DNA of 64,000 bases from Thalassotalea sp. 1_MG-2023 (GTDB lineage Bacteria > Pseudomonadota > Gammaproteobacteria > Enterobacterales > Alteromonadaceae). Position numbers and translations under genes: made by a program. The DNA lies in contig NZ_JAUOPD010000011.1 of the NCBI RefSeq assembly GCF_030546745.1, forward strand, positions 1 through 64,000. Direction: 5' to 3'. A model generated the notes under the pieces. It did no database searches. It was not told the DNA's origin and was given only the letters and a program-made list of their open reading frames with translations. This document shows positions 44,990 to 54,114 of the stretch, piece after piece; position 1 is the first letter of the stretch; the number at the start of each line of letters is the position of its first letter.

Positions 44990-45856
44990 TTACAACTCGG
45001 CTAAGGCAATAAACGCTTCGTCGTCTTTTAAACTTTCAAAATACATTTCACCCATTAACTCTTCTCTTAAGGGTGGAGATAAATCAATGGCTTGTTTAAT
45101 GTCTTCAATCGCTTCATTCTTTTGCTCCAACTTAGCTTTTGCGCATGCTCTTTGCCAGTAGGCAAATGCATATTCACTATCAATATCTAACGCTTGATTC
45201 ACCAACGATATTGCCCACGAATCATCGTTCATATCAAGTAAGATATCGGCTTTGTAGGTCAATGCCTCTACATCATGCGGACTTAATTCTAATATTTGAT
45301 CATAGATATTCATTTTCTCTTGATCACTTTTTTCTAAGCCAGCCCGCATCCAAAGAGAGTGTACAAGGTTACTATCTGATAACTCTTTTTGAGCAGTCAC
45401 AATTTGATTAGAGCGTTCTTTAATCGTATCTTCTAAGGCGTTAAGTCGTTTCTCATATTCTAAAGTAAGCTTTTCAATTCTTTTCGTTGTGCTTGATTCC
45501 ATATGCACTTTAATATCGTTGATCGACTTCCAACCGAGTAAGACTAAAATTGATGCCGCAGCGGTAATAATATAAAAAATATTGTTTGTAGTGTCTGCGG
45601 TATACCGAAGTGCTCGGTCAGATGATTCTAACTTTGCATTAGCAACTTTATCGATCATCTCAGCTTTTAATGCTTGTTGTTCTTGGCGTAATGATTTGAG
45701 TTCATCAAGCATATACCGTTCAATAAATGGGCTATACAGTGGTTGTTCTAATTCATTGACCTTTTTATCAATGGTTTCAGTTTCTTGGGCTAGAGCTGAG
45801 CTAGTCAGTAAAAAGCTCAAGATGAATATCTGAACTAAAATAGGGTATACGCGCAT
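44990..45856 (-). CDS. Membrane TPR-repeat protein
   Basis: A 288-residue protein with an N-terminal signal peptide (MRVYPILVQIFILSFLLTSSALAQ), a helical extracytoplasmic segment of about 70 residues, one membrane segment at about 93-110 (IFYIITAAASILVLLGW), a coiled coil (about 115-160), and C-terminal TPR repeats (YDQILELSPHDVEALTYKADIL, ALDIDSEYAFAYWQRACAKAK, AIEDIKQAIDLSP). The TPR part is probably cytoplasmic. It has no obvious operon partner. A scaffold role is the general expectation for TPR proteins. Confidence 0.85.
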   Translation of the reverse strand: MRVYPILVQIFILSFLLTSSALAQETETIDKKVNELEQPLYSPFIERYMLDELKSLRQEQQALKAEMIDKVANAKLESSDRALRYTADTTNNIFYIITAAASILVLLGWKSINDIKVHMESSTTKRIEKLTLEYEKRLNALEDTIKERSNQIVTAQKELSDSNLVHSLWMRAGLEKSDQEKMNIYDQILELSPHDVEALTYKADILLDMNDDSWAISLVNQALDIDSEYAFAYWQRACAKAKLEQKNEAIEDIKQAIDLSPPLREELMGEMYFESLKDDEAFIALAEL

Positions 45857-46035
45857 GAGAATTCATTAGCTCCGATCAGGTGAGTATCAATTTAACCACG
45901 TTTAAACAGCCACAGTCATCAGTTTAGTTGTCTATATTCATGAATAAATATGTGGTGATATTTATAGTTTATCACGTAATGAATCTATAACTTACCATTG
46001 CGTGAATGGCTATATCACCAATAGTTACCTATTTA

Positions 46036-46629
46036 TTACATCGCTATAAAGTTTGGTAAAGACTGAATTCGTTTAAGCCATTGTATGATAGCGGGATATC
46101 TTAAGAGATCAAACCCCCCTTCATCAGCAACGTGTGTATAACCATATAATGTGATATCAGCAGTTGTGATCTTATTTCCTGTTAAAAAAGGCGTTTTCAA
46201 TAACTGTTGTTCCATCACTTGAAGCGCTTTATGCCCCCCTGCTTGTTTAGCAAGATATTCTGCTTTACGCTCTGCCGGTAACCCTAGATATTTTGCGATA
46301 AATCTTGCAACCGCAATGTAGGGTTCATGGCTATATTGTTCAAAAAACTGCCATTGCTGAACTTTTGCATAGTCAAAAGGATCTGTAGAGAGGAACTCAC
46401 TTCCCGTAGCAAGATAATTAATAATTGCATTTGATTCCGCAATATAACGCCCATCATCAAGCGCTAAAAGCGGGATTTTACCCGTAGGATTTTTATCAAG
46501 AAATGCCTCGGTGTGAGACTCACCGCTTAAAATATCAACATGGATCCATTCATGCTTTAAATCAAGCAGTGACAACATCAGCTTAACTTTATAACAATTG
46601 CCGGACTGGCTATCTCCGTATACTTTCAT
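46036..46629 (-). CDS. Glutathione S-transferase family protein
   Basis: A 197-residue cytosolic GST. The thioredoxin-like N-terminal domain holds SGNCYKVKLMLSLL with a Ser/Asn/Cys at the usual activating position, the cis-Pro segment TGKIPLLAL and the glutathione-binding ESNAIINYL. The C-terminal helical domain includes TTADITLYGYTHVADEGGF. It lies 25 bases after the serine hydrolase gene on the same strand. Substrate unknown. Confidence 0.93.
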   Translation of the reverse strand: MKVYGDSQSGNCYKVKLMLSLLDLKHEWIHVDILSGESHTEAFLDKNPTGKIPLLALDDGRYIAESNAIINYLATGSEFLSTDPFDYAKVQQWQFFEQYSHEPYIAVARFIAKYLGLPAERKAEYLAKQAGGHKALQVMEQQLLKTPFLTGNKITTADITLYGYTHVADEGGFDLLRYPAIIQWLKRIQSLPNFIAM

Positions 46630-46654
46630 CCAAATTCCTATAATCGTTAAAAAG

Positions 46655-48166
46655 TTATAACAATGCTGATATTTTTTCGATCATCTGTTTAGCGTTATCA
46701 TTGCTCTTGTCAATTGACAGTGACGTTTGATAAAACTTCATGGCTTGTTCGAATTGTTCATCAAGATAATACGCTTCTGCAAGGCTATCATAGGCATTTG
46801 CAGATTTAGGATATACGCGCGTGGTAAAGGTAAATATTTTGATCGCGTCAGCTAATCGCTTTTCACTAATCAACGAGTAACCAAGAGAATTAAGTTGACG
46901 TTCACTGATACTCTCGTCTTTTTGGCTAAGCGACTTATGATGCTGTTCTAATGCTTTAATACCACCATTTTTATACTGCTGATAGAGTGCGTATCTTGGA
47001 TGTTGCTGTGCAGGTGCAACCGATTTATTATACAAAATATTCAGTATGCCCTCAGTCATGGCTGTCATTGGCGCACCACCTGCATTATTTAAAATAATAA
47101 CTAGGTATTTATCTTCGATTACTCGCGTGATAAACGCATTAAAACCGTTAATGCCGCCACCATGCTTCACCACTGTTTTCGTTTGACCAAACTTTTCAGC
47201 GGGTAGCTGTTCAATCATCCAACCATAGCCATAATTTCGTCCACTTGTATCATCAAACATTCTCGCTAATGAACTGGTTTTCAATAGTGTTTGTTGATAT
47301 AAAGCGCTGTCCCATTTTAACAAGTCACGTGTTGTTGAATACATTGAGCCCGCAGCGTAAGGAATTGACATATCCACATAGCTAGTGTGTTGATAACCTT
47401 CTAACAATTTATCATAGCCTTGAGCTTTGTTGGTGAGGATTTCTTGGCCGTTATCATATCCAGTATCATGCATTTTTAATGGTGATAAAATTTGTTGCTC
47501 TAATACTTCGGCATAAGTATCACCTGTTACAGATTCGATGATCGCTCCTAAGATAAAATAACCAGAATTACTGTATTGAAATTGACTGCCTGGTTCGAAG
47601 GCTAATTCATCACTACAGTGCTTTTGTATAAATGCTTTCACTTCATAAGGATTTCTGCTCACTTGATCTCTAAAATCTTTATCTCTAGTATAATTTGGGA
47701 TACCCGACGTATGATTAAGTAATTGATGAATTGTAACTTTATTAGCATTATCTTTTCGGTAATAAGGTAAGTATTCGCTGATAGGTTGGTTTAACGCTAT
47801 TTTCCCTTGCTCAACTAACTGCAAAATTAGTGTTGCAGTAAACTGCTTTGTTAAAGAACCAATGCGAAACTTAGTATTGGGATCATTTTTTATACCCCAT
47901 TGAAAGTTTGCTTTACCAAAGCCTTTTTCAAAAATAATTTTGCCATTTTTTGCTACAAGCACACTACCATTTAGCTCTCGCAACGCGTGATAGTCATTCA
48001 TCAAGGCATTAATTTTCATCGCCTGTTGTTTTGTAGAATGAGTACCTGATGACTGAATGGTATTGAAATTTAATAACGCAGAGGTTTCAACCGCTTGAAC
48101 GTTGAACTGCATGCAAGCTAAAACAGAGAACAGTACAGCGAAACGCCCCAAAACTAACTTTTTCAT
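46655..48166 (-). CDS. Exported beta-lactamase-fold serine hydrolase with TPR tail
   Basis: A 503-residue secreted or periplasmic hydrolase of the class C beta-lactamase/AmpH/esterase group. After a signal peptide ending near VQA (residue 25), the motifs are S104-x-x-K107 (GSLTKQF), Y198-S-N200 and H335-G-G337. The C-terminal 120 residues contain TPR-like repeats (KIFTFTTRVYPKSANAYDSLAEAYY, AMKFYQTSLSIDKSND). Members of this group are usually peptidases or esterases rather than antibiotic-resistance enzymes, so no resistance should be inferred. It is followed by the GST gene. Confidence 0.92.
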   Translation of the reverse strand: MKKLVLGRFAVLFSVLACMQFNVQAVETSALLNFNTIQSSGTHSTKQQAMKINALMNDYHALRELNGSVLVAKNGKIIFEKGFGKANFQWGIKNDPNTKFRIGSLTKQFTATLILQLVEQGKIALNQPISEYLPYYRKDNANKVTIHQLLNHTSGIPNYTRDKDFRDQVSRNPYEVKAFIQKHCSDELAFEPGSQFQYSNSGYFILGAIIESVTGDTYAEVLEQQILSPLKMHDTGYDNGQEILTNKAQGYDKLLEGYQHTSYVDMSIPYAAGSMYSTTRDLLKWDSALYQQTLLKTSSLARMFDDTSGRNYGYGWMIEQLPAEKFGQTKTVVKHGGGINGFNAFITRVIEDKYLVIILNNAGGAPMTAMTEGILNILYNKSVAPAQQHPRYALYQQYKNGGIKALEQHHKSLSQKDESISERQLNSLGYSLISEKRLADAIKIFTFTTRVYPKSANAYDSLAEAYYLDEQFEQAMKFYQTSLSIDKSNDNAKQMIEKISALL

Positions 48167-48413
48167 CGTTTATATGATCCTTGTTCACTTATTATTATCG
48201 TTATTTATCACGATCGATGTCGTTGCTATCAATGATTATAGATATAGGAACGAAAGTACGAACCAAGTCGTAATACTTAACCATAACTTTTGAGTAAATG
48301 GCTGTCAAACAATTAACCGTTTTAGCTTAAGCTTAGAAACAATGTTTCTATCATCATTGATGTAAACATACTCTTCAAACGTTGAAAATGTTATTAATGA
48401 TTAATAAAAGAAA

Positions 48414-48848
48414 CTAGACTGTGCAAAAAGCACTATTCACAACACTTATCGTTGCGATATCTGCAATCCTTACTTTGACACAAGTCGCGTTAGTCAGGTG
48501 TTCTTTTTGGATAAGTGTAAGGTTTCCCCGTTCAGCATTAAAAAGGGAATATTCAAATGCTTCGTCACTTCCTTCTGTAATGGCCGTAAACAAACCACCA
48601 ATTAATGCGCCAGCGATACCTCCTGCTATCATATCATCACTATTACCGTCTGATTCATCTAGAATGCCAACTCCTGCACCAACTAATACACCTGTTCCAA
48701 CATTAGATGATAACGTTACTGGTGTAATATCTACCACTGAGGCATAAAACTCTTGAATGAGTTTTTGTTGCTCTGCTCGATCAACGCCTGGTGAAGCACA
48801 GCCAGACATCATGACAAAAAATATGTTTACAAATATAAATCTATACAT
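48414..48848 (-). CDS. Lipoprotein with glycine-zipper segment
   Basis: A 144-residue predicted outer-membrane or inner-membrane lipoprotein. The lipobox is MSGC with Cys17, after a short hydrophobic signal. Residues about 50-95 are rich in Gly and Ala (GTGVLVGAGVGI, MIAGGIAGALIGGLF), resembling a glycine-zipper hairpin as in SlyB/PcpB-type lipoproteins. Two further Cys lie in the C-terminal part. Monocistronic; function unknown. Confidence 0.85.
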   Translation of the reverse strand: MYRFIFVNIFFVMMSGCASPGVDRAEQQKLIQEFYASVVDITPVTLSSNVGTGVLVGAGVGILDESDGNSDDMIAGGIAGALIGGLFTAITEGSDEAFEYSLFNAERGNLTLIQKEHLTNATCVKVRIADIATISVVNSAFCTV

Positions 48849-49205
48849 TAAAAATCTTCATTACAAATAAACGGAATTTAATTATAGAAATCTTGACTGG
48901 TGTGGTCTGTATAAAGAAGTACAGCCTTAGTAATAAAGTGTAAGTAAACTGGCTTCAGCTGTAAGAAATTGCAAAAAACTAAAAATTAGTCACAATCATA
49001 CAGGTATTTGAATTGTCAATTCAGGTTAAGGGTACCTTGTGTAGTCTAGGTCCTAGAATTGTTATCGCTTAATATTACGTTAAGTTTATGCCTTCTCATT
49101 TTGCTCTATGTGAAAGATCATACCTAAATCACTCAAGGTAGATCTATTCACCTCATAATATTCACCAGAACTTAAACTCAACAGTTTAAGTTCAATTGCT
49201 TGTCG
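48849..49205. other. Intergenic region downstream of the TonB-dependent receptor
   Basis: No gene with a clear start and ribosome binding site is seen in these 357 bases. In the frame of the receptor, 39 sense codons follow its TAG stop, up to TAA at 49086-49088. The receptor's C-terminal Phe marks the TAG as the true end. The part near 48849 should hold the promoter of the lipoprotein gene. Confidence 0.45.
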
Positions 49206-51257
49206 CTAGAACGTCATTTTCAAGCCTATAGAAGGAAACATACCCATTCCTTCTTCACCTTCAATGTTGTAATCCGTTAGTGTTTCGTTGCCGTCAGGCG
49301 CGAAATAGTAGCCAGAAAAATTATCACTGTTTGTCGCGTTTAGCAGTGCAAATGTCCATTGTGCATTGTGCCCCCAATAACGTGTTTTATAATTCGCTTG
49401 TAGATCTAAACGATGGTAAGTGGGTAATGTTTGACTGTTTAACTCACCATATGTTGGTAAAAAATGCTCAGGGTAATCTGGATTTTTTCGAAGCCCTATA
49501 ATTGGTGTGTATTTTTGACCACTGCGCACTGTAAGCCTTATGCCAAAGTCCCAACGCTCATTATATTGATAATTAGCTACAAGATTGGCTAATAACGGTG
49601 TATCTAAATAGTACTCTGTTGTGCTTTTTGTCAATTCATCTGTTCGGTCACTTTTAGACCAACTAATAGAAGCCCAACCATACCAACCATCAGCTAATTC
49701 ACGCTTTAATACCCATTCAATTCCTTTCGCGCTACCAGATATATCATTACTGTAATGTAATTCCGCATTTGTATCATCTTCACCCAGTGATCTTGGCAAA
49801 TCGTTAAGATCTTTGTAATAGAGCTCAACTGTACTATGCCAAAGATCATTCACTTGATATTCGGTACTCAACGCATAATGCTGAGCTTTTGGTGCATTCA
49901 ATGCCGGATTACCTATCTTTCGTAACACAGTTTCAATATCGGGGAAGCGACTATACGAGCCTTGTTTCAATCGAAACGTTAACGCGTCAGTGGCAAACCA
50001 GTTAAGTGCTAAACGATGATGTAAAAAAGATTGTTCTGTATAATCATTTCGTTCAGCTCTTAACCCTACCTCTAATTGCAATGCTCGATTAACGTACCAT
50101 TTATCATTAACATAAAGCGCAATATAATTATTAGTGAGTTTATCTTCATCTTGTATTCTCTCGCCTTTTTTACTCTCACAGTCTTGATCATGGTCAGTAC
50201 AGTAATATGGAATTGCATCAAAGCTATAATTAAACACCTTATTTTGTAAGTCGCTACCGAGGGTTAACCTATGATCTTTAAACCAATCAATTTGATAATG
50301 TAACCTTAAATCAAATTGCTTTTTATCAATATCGATAAACTGACCTTCACCATAAAACTCTTCAATTTTTTCCTGATTGTGACCAAAAACCAATTGCATA
50401 ATTTTACCAGCATCACCAAAATACTGCCAAGATAGGCCTTGACTATCAAAGCGTGTTTTTAGCTTTAAATCGCCAATAGAATCAGGATCAACACGACCTT
50501 GTTCAGACGCAGCAGAAATATTAATACCACCAACGTCACTGGCACCATTGACGGTAAAAGTAACTTTGTGGTCATTGCCAACCAACCATTGATACTTTCC
50601 TTGATAATCATCACTCATTGGCGCTTTAAATACAGTGTATCCGTCTTCTTCATCACCTTCAGATAAGAATAAGTGCATCAAGCTTCGTCGATATGAAAAA
50701 TAAAATGCTTGATCTTCAGTTACCCCACCTTCAACCATGATCCCCGTTTTTAAAAAACTTAGATCAACAATCGTTTCAATATCTTGCTGCTTAGGGTCGC
50801 GTAATTTCACGTCAAAGATGCCGCCAGTAGCGTTGCCATACTGACTATTAAATGCCGCGGGATGCAGTTTAAAGTCACGAACTACATTTTCGTTAAAAAT
50901 GCTATCGCCAAATAAATGAAAGATATACCCTGCTGGCAGGTCATCTATATAGAATGCATTATCATCGGGTGAAGATCCTCTAATTGCAGGTTCTCCTCCA
51001 TCATCCCCTCCGGCATAGACAACGCCGGGCAAGCTGTAGACAGAATTAAGCGGATCATGTGCTATTCCTGCTATTGCTAATAGCTTTTCAGTTTCTGCAC
51101 TTAATTGGGTAATAGGTTGGTTTCTTCTTCCTTTGACTTCTATTTTTTCGATCGTCTCATTTACAGCTTGCTGATTTAGTTCATCAGCAACGGCTAACAA
51201 TGGTAATTGCAAGCAAATACCTACAGTAAAAAAGTTAATAAGTAGTTTTTTGTCCAT
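49206..51257 (-). CDS. TonB-dependent outer membrane receptor
   Basis: A 683-residue outer-membrane receptor for a ligand that cannot be told from sequence. The frame opens at 51287, but the ATG at 51257 (MDKKLLINFFTVGICLQLPLLAVA) gives a proper signal peptide. The plug domain (about 50-170) contains VYSLPGVVYAGGDDGGEPAIRGSSPDDNAFYIDDLP and ATGGIFDVKLRDP; the remainder is a 22-strand barrel ending in GLKMTF with the terminal Phe needed for BAM recognition. A paired CDHDQDC in a loop may form a disulfide. A GNAT gene lies 126 bases upstream and an exported TonB-C protein next to that. Confidence 0.93.
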   Translation of the reverse strand: MDKKLLINFFTVGICLQLPLLAVADELNQQAVNETIEKIEVKGRRNQPITQLSAETEKLLAIAGIAHDPLNSVYSLPGVVYAGGDDGGEPAIRGSSPDDNAFYIDDLPAGYIFHLFGDSIFNENVVRDFKLHPAAFNSQYGNATGGIFDVKLRDPKQQDIETIVDLSFLKTGIMVEGGVTEDQAFYFSYRRSLMHLFLSEGDEEDGYTVFKAPMSDDYQGKYQWLVGNDHKVTFTVNGASDVGGINISAASEQGRVDPDSIGDLKLKTRFDSQGLSWQYFGDAGKIMQLVFGHNQEKIEEFYGEGQFIDIDKKQFDLRLHYQIDWFKDHRLTLGSDLQNKVFNYSFDAIPYYCTDHDQDCESKKGERIQDEDKLTNNYIALYVNDKWYVNRALQLEVGLRAERNDYTEQSFLHHRLALNWFATDALTFRLKQGSYSRFPDIETVLRKIGNPALNAPKAQHYALSTEYQVNDLWHSTVELYYKDLNDLPRSLGEDDTNAELHYSNDISGSAKGIEWVLKRELADGWYGWASISWSKSDRTDELTKSTTEYYLDTPLLANLVANYQYNERWDFGIRLTVRSGQKYTPIIGLRKNPDYPEHFLPTYGELNSQTLPTYHRLDLQANYKTRYWGHNAQWTFALLNATNSDNFSGYYFAPDGNETLTDYNIEGEEGMGMFPSIGLKMTF

Positions 51258-51382
51258 GGTAGTTTGGCATATAAGAAAATATGCCAAAAGTTTACGCAGT
51301 AAGAGTGTTTTTTACTTGTGGTGATCTGTTGTTGCTTTGTCAGTAAGTGTGAGTTTTTGTTATGCCTTATTTTTAACCTTAC

Positions 51383-51889
51383 CTAAAGCATCTCATCTTC
51401 ATGATTCAATAGGAGTTGCCAATAACCTACGTCTATCCATTGATCAAACTTTCGTCCAACCTGCTTAAAATGTGCTACTTTTTCCATCCCTAGTTTTTCA
51501 TGTAAGGCAACACTTGTTTCATTAGGTAATGCAATACCGCAAATAACTGCATGCAAATTTTTAGTCCTTAATTGCGACAATAAATTTTGGTATAGCTTTG
51601 TACCCCACCCCTTACTAATAAAAGAGGGAGATAGATAGACAGTTGCCTCCACTGAGTATTGGTATGCACAACGTCCTTTCCATTTGCTCGCGTACGCATA
51701 ACCAATTACTTGCTCATTCTCTATTGCAACTAGCCAAGGAAGCTCTGCTTTAGCGAAATCTTGCATCCGGCAAGCGATATCCTCAGCACCTACAGATTCA
51801 GTTTCAAAGGTAATCGTGGTATGTTGTATATAGTGATTATAAATAGATGCTATTGCACCTGCATGCTTAGGGAGCGCTTCAATAATCAT
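51383..51889 (-). CDS. GNAT-family N-acetyltransferase (phosphinothricin/methionine-sulfoximine type)
   Basis: A 168-residue acetyltransferase. IASIYNHYIQHTTITFE, VIGYAYASKWKGRCAYQYSVEATVYLSP, CGIALPNETSVALHEKLGM and WIDVGYWQLLL form the full signature of the Pat/YncA branch, whose members acetylate methionine sulfoximine or phosphinothricin-like compounds. The true substrate here is unknown. It lies 28 bases from the TonB-C gene on the same strand and may be co-transcribed. Confidence 0.93.
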   Translation of the reverse strand: MIIEALPKHAGAIASIYNHYIQHTTITFETESVGAEDIACRMQDFAKAELPWLVAIENEQVIGYAYASKWKGRCAYQYSVEATVYLSPSFISKGWGTKLYQNLLSQLRTKNLHAVICGIALPNETSVALHEKLGMEKVAHFKQVGRKFDQWIDVGYWQLLLNHEDEML

Positions 51890-51917
51890 AAATAAATAGC
51901 ATACTCAGCGTTAACAT

Positions 51918-52304
51918 TTACTCGGATTTATGAACAATGCCATCACGAAATGAAAACTGATATTGTACATTCTCTTGTATTAGTGGTTCGCCGTTCTTAA
52001 CCAATGGTTTATATTTAGTGCGTGACATTGCTTTTTTAGCTTCTTCGGCAAAACCTTTTCCTTTAGGGTATTCATTAACAACCGTGACATTTTTTACGCT
52101 TCCATGAGAAGTAATAGTAAATGTTAACACCACACAGCCTTCAACGCCGGATTTTAAGGCTTTTTCAGGATACTTGGGCATTTTAGGTATCCACATAGGC
52201 TTTACTTTTAATGTAAAGTCATTGCACTCTTTAGGGTAACTAGAAGAGGCAATAGCAGATAAGCTAAATATTGTTAATGCTAAGCAAAGTATTAGATTTT
52301 TCAT
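51918..52304 (-). CDS. Exported TonB C-terminal domain protein
   Basis: A 128-residue protein consisting of a signal peptide (MKNLILCLALTIFSLSAIA) and a single TonB C-terminal domain: MPKYPEKALKSGVEGCVVLTFTITSHGSVKNVTVVNEYPKGKGFAEEAKKAM-type strand-helix pattern and YKPLVKNGEPL. It has neither the N-terminal membrane anchor that contacts ExbBD nor a proline-rich linker, so it cannot work as an energy-coupling TonB on its own. It might act as a periplasmic partner of other proteins. It lies near the receptor gene 49206-51257, but with a GNAT gene between. Confidence 0.87.
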   Translation of the reverse strand: MKNLILCLALTIFSLSAIASSSYPKECNDFTLKVKPMWIPKMPKYPEKALKSGVEGCVVLTFTITSHGSVKNVTVVNEYPKGKGFAEEAKKAMSRTKYKPLVKNGEPLIQENVQYQFSFRDGIVHKSE

Positions 52305-52361
52305 TATTTTATTTCCCTTTCACATAATGACGTTAAACATACCAGTGAACACTATTTAAAC

Positions 52362-52391
52362 AAAAAACCAGTGATATATCACTGGTTTTTT
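52362..52391. terminator. Bidirectional rho-independent terminator after guaA
   Basis: The 30 bases form a perfect palindrome with six A at one end, CCAGTGATATATCACTGG in the middle and six T at the other. It sits 25 bases after the guaA stop on the minus strand and would end the guaB-guaA transcript; the symmetry lets it act in both directions. Confidence 0.88.
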
Positions 52392-52415
52392 CTACTACTT
52401 AAACGTCACTCATTG

Positions 52416-53993
52416 TTATTCCCACTCAATAGTGGCAGGTGGCTTACCTGAAATATCATAAACGACACGCGATATACCATCAATTTCATTAATTATCCGG
52501 TTAGAGACCAGTCCTAAGAAATCGTAAGGTAAATGCGCCCAGTGTGCGGTCATAAAATCGATTGTTTCAACGGCGCGCAAACTTACCACCCAATCATATT
52601 TACGCCCATCACCCATTACACCAACTGAACGAACCGGTAAAAATACCGTAAATGCTTGACTCACCTTGTTGTATAGATCGTGTTTATGTAATTCTTCAAT
52701 GAAAATGGCATCAGCACGACGAAGTAAATCAGCGTACTCTTTTTTAACTTCACCAAGTATACGCACACCTAAACCTGGACCAGGAAATGGATGACGATAA
52801 AGCATGTCGTAAGGTAACCCTAATTCTAAACCAATTTTACGCACTTCATCTTTAAAAAGCTCTCGTAATGGTTCAACTAAACCAAGTTCCATGTCTTCTG
52901 GTAAACCACCCACATTATGGTGCGACTTAATCACATGAGCCTTACCTGTTTTTGACGCTGCAGATTCAATGACATCAGGATAAATAGTGCCTTGAGCTAA
53001 CCATTTAGCATTAGCAAGTTTACCGGCTTCTTCATCGAAAACATCAATAAATACGTTACCAATAATTTTACGCTTGGCTTCAGGGTCTGCCTCACCTTTT
53101 AACCGATTTAAAAAGCGATCTTCAGCATTAATGTGTAAAATATTTAGACCAAAGTGATCGCCAAACATGTCCATCACTTGTTGCCCTTCGTTTAAACGAA
53201 GTAAACCGTTATCAACAAATACACAGGTTAGTTTATCGCCAATGGCGCGGTGAATAAGCATCGCAACCACTGATGAATCAACACCACCAGATAGACCAAG
53301 TATGACTTCGTCATCGCCTACTTGTTCTTTTATTTTTTCTATCGCATCTTCAATAATTGAACTTGGCGTCCATAGTTTTTCACAACCACAGATATCAACA
53401 ATGAAATGCTCTAAAATGCGCATACCTTGTTTGGTATGAGTAACTTCAGGGTGGAATTGCACACCATAAAACTGCTTTTCTTCATTGGCCATTGCAGCAA
53501 ATTTACAGCTTGGTGTTTGCGCAAGCGTTTTAAAACCTGGCGGAATCGCTGACACTTTATCGCCATGACTCATCCAAACATCTAATAACGCTTTGCCGTT
53601 ATCTGCAATACGATCTTCAATATTTGTAAACAAGCGAGATTCTGCAATAACTTCAACTGCTGCATAGCCAAACTCTTTATGCTCTGAACCATGAACGCCG
53701 CCACCTAACTGTTCAGCCATGGTTTGCATACCATAGCAAATACCAAAAAGAGGTACGCCTGCATTAAATACATATTCAGGTGCTCTTGGTGAATCTAATT
53801 CAGTAACAGATTCAGGGCCACCGGCTAAAATGATACCGCTAGGATTGAATTCTTTAATTTGCTCTTCGGTTACATCCCAAGCCCATAACTCACAATACAC
53901 ACCTATTTCACGTACACGTCGTGCGATTAATTGAGTATATTGCGAGCCAAAATCTAGAATGAGTATTCGTGAATCATGGATATCTTTGGTCAT
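52416..53993 (-). CDS. guaA: GMP synthase (glutamine-hydrolysing)
   Basis: Converts XMP to GMP with ATP and glutamine. The N-terminal class I amidotransferase has catalytic Cys86 (GICYGMQT) and the His-Glu pair in HPEVTHT. The ATP-pyrophosphatase domain has the loop [10 protein letters not shown], and the C-terminal dimerisation domain ends in PPATIEWE. The 525-residue length matches E. coli. It is the second gene after guaB, separated by 121 bases that contain a 12-bp hairpin. Confidence 0.98.
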   Translation of the reverse strand: MTKDIHDSRILILDFGSQYTQLIARRVREIGVYCELWAWDVTEEQIKEFNPSGIILAGGPESVTELDSPRAPEYVFNAGVPLFGICYGMQTMAEQLGGGVHGSEHKEFGYAAVEVIAESRLFTNIEDRIADNGKALLDVWMSHGDKVSAIPPGFKTLAQTPSCKFAAMANEEKQFYGVQFHPEVTHTKQGMRILEHFIVDICGCEKLWTPSSIIEDAIEKIKEQVGDDEVILGLSGGVDSSVVAMLIHRAIGDKLTCVFVDNGLLRLNEGQQVMDMFGDHFGLNILHINAEDRFLNRLKGEADPEAKRKIIGNVFIDVFDEEAGKLANAKWLAQGTIYPDVIESAASKTGKAHVIKSHHNVGGLPEDMELGLVEPLRELFKDEVRKIGLELGLPYDMLYRHPFPGPGLGVRILGEVKKEYADLLRRADAIFIEELHKHDLYNKVSQAFTVFLPVRSVGVMGDGRKYDWVVSLRAVETIDFMTAHWAHLPYDFLGLVSNRIINEIDGISRVVYDISGKPPATIEWE

Positions 53994-54021
53994 ATCAAAA
54001 CCTTTTATAAGTTTAAAAGTA

Positions 54022-54047
54022 ACAGGCTGATTTAAAAATCAGCCTGT
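54022..54047 (-). repeat. Hairpin in the guaB-guaA intergenic space
   Basis: ACAGGCTGATTT at 54022-54033 pairs perfectly with AAATCAGCCTGT at 54036-54047 around a two-base loop. On the minus strand, in the direction of guaB to guaA, it is followed by a weak T-rich stretch (TACTTTTAAAC). It may reduce read-through or stabilise the upstream guaB mRNA end. Confidence 0.65.
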
Positions 54048-54114
54048 AAAATAACTAACAACATTTAATGCGTTAATGTTTTACTAAAACACAAAGCCAT
54101 TAAACGTATGCACA

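Noticed and set aside
46655-48166. Antibiotic-resistance beta-lactamase
   Set aside because: The fold is that of class C enzymes, but the motif context and TPR tail fit the peptidase/esterase relatives; nothing shows beta-lactam hydrolysis.
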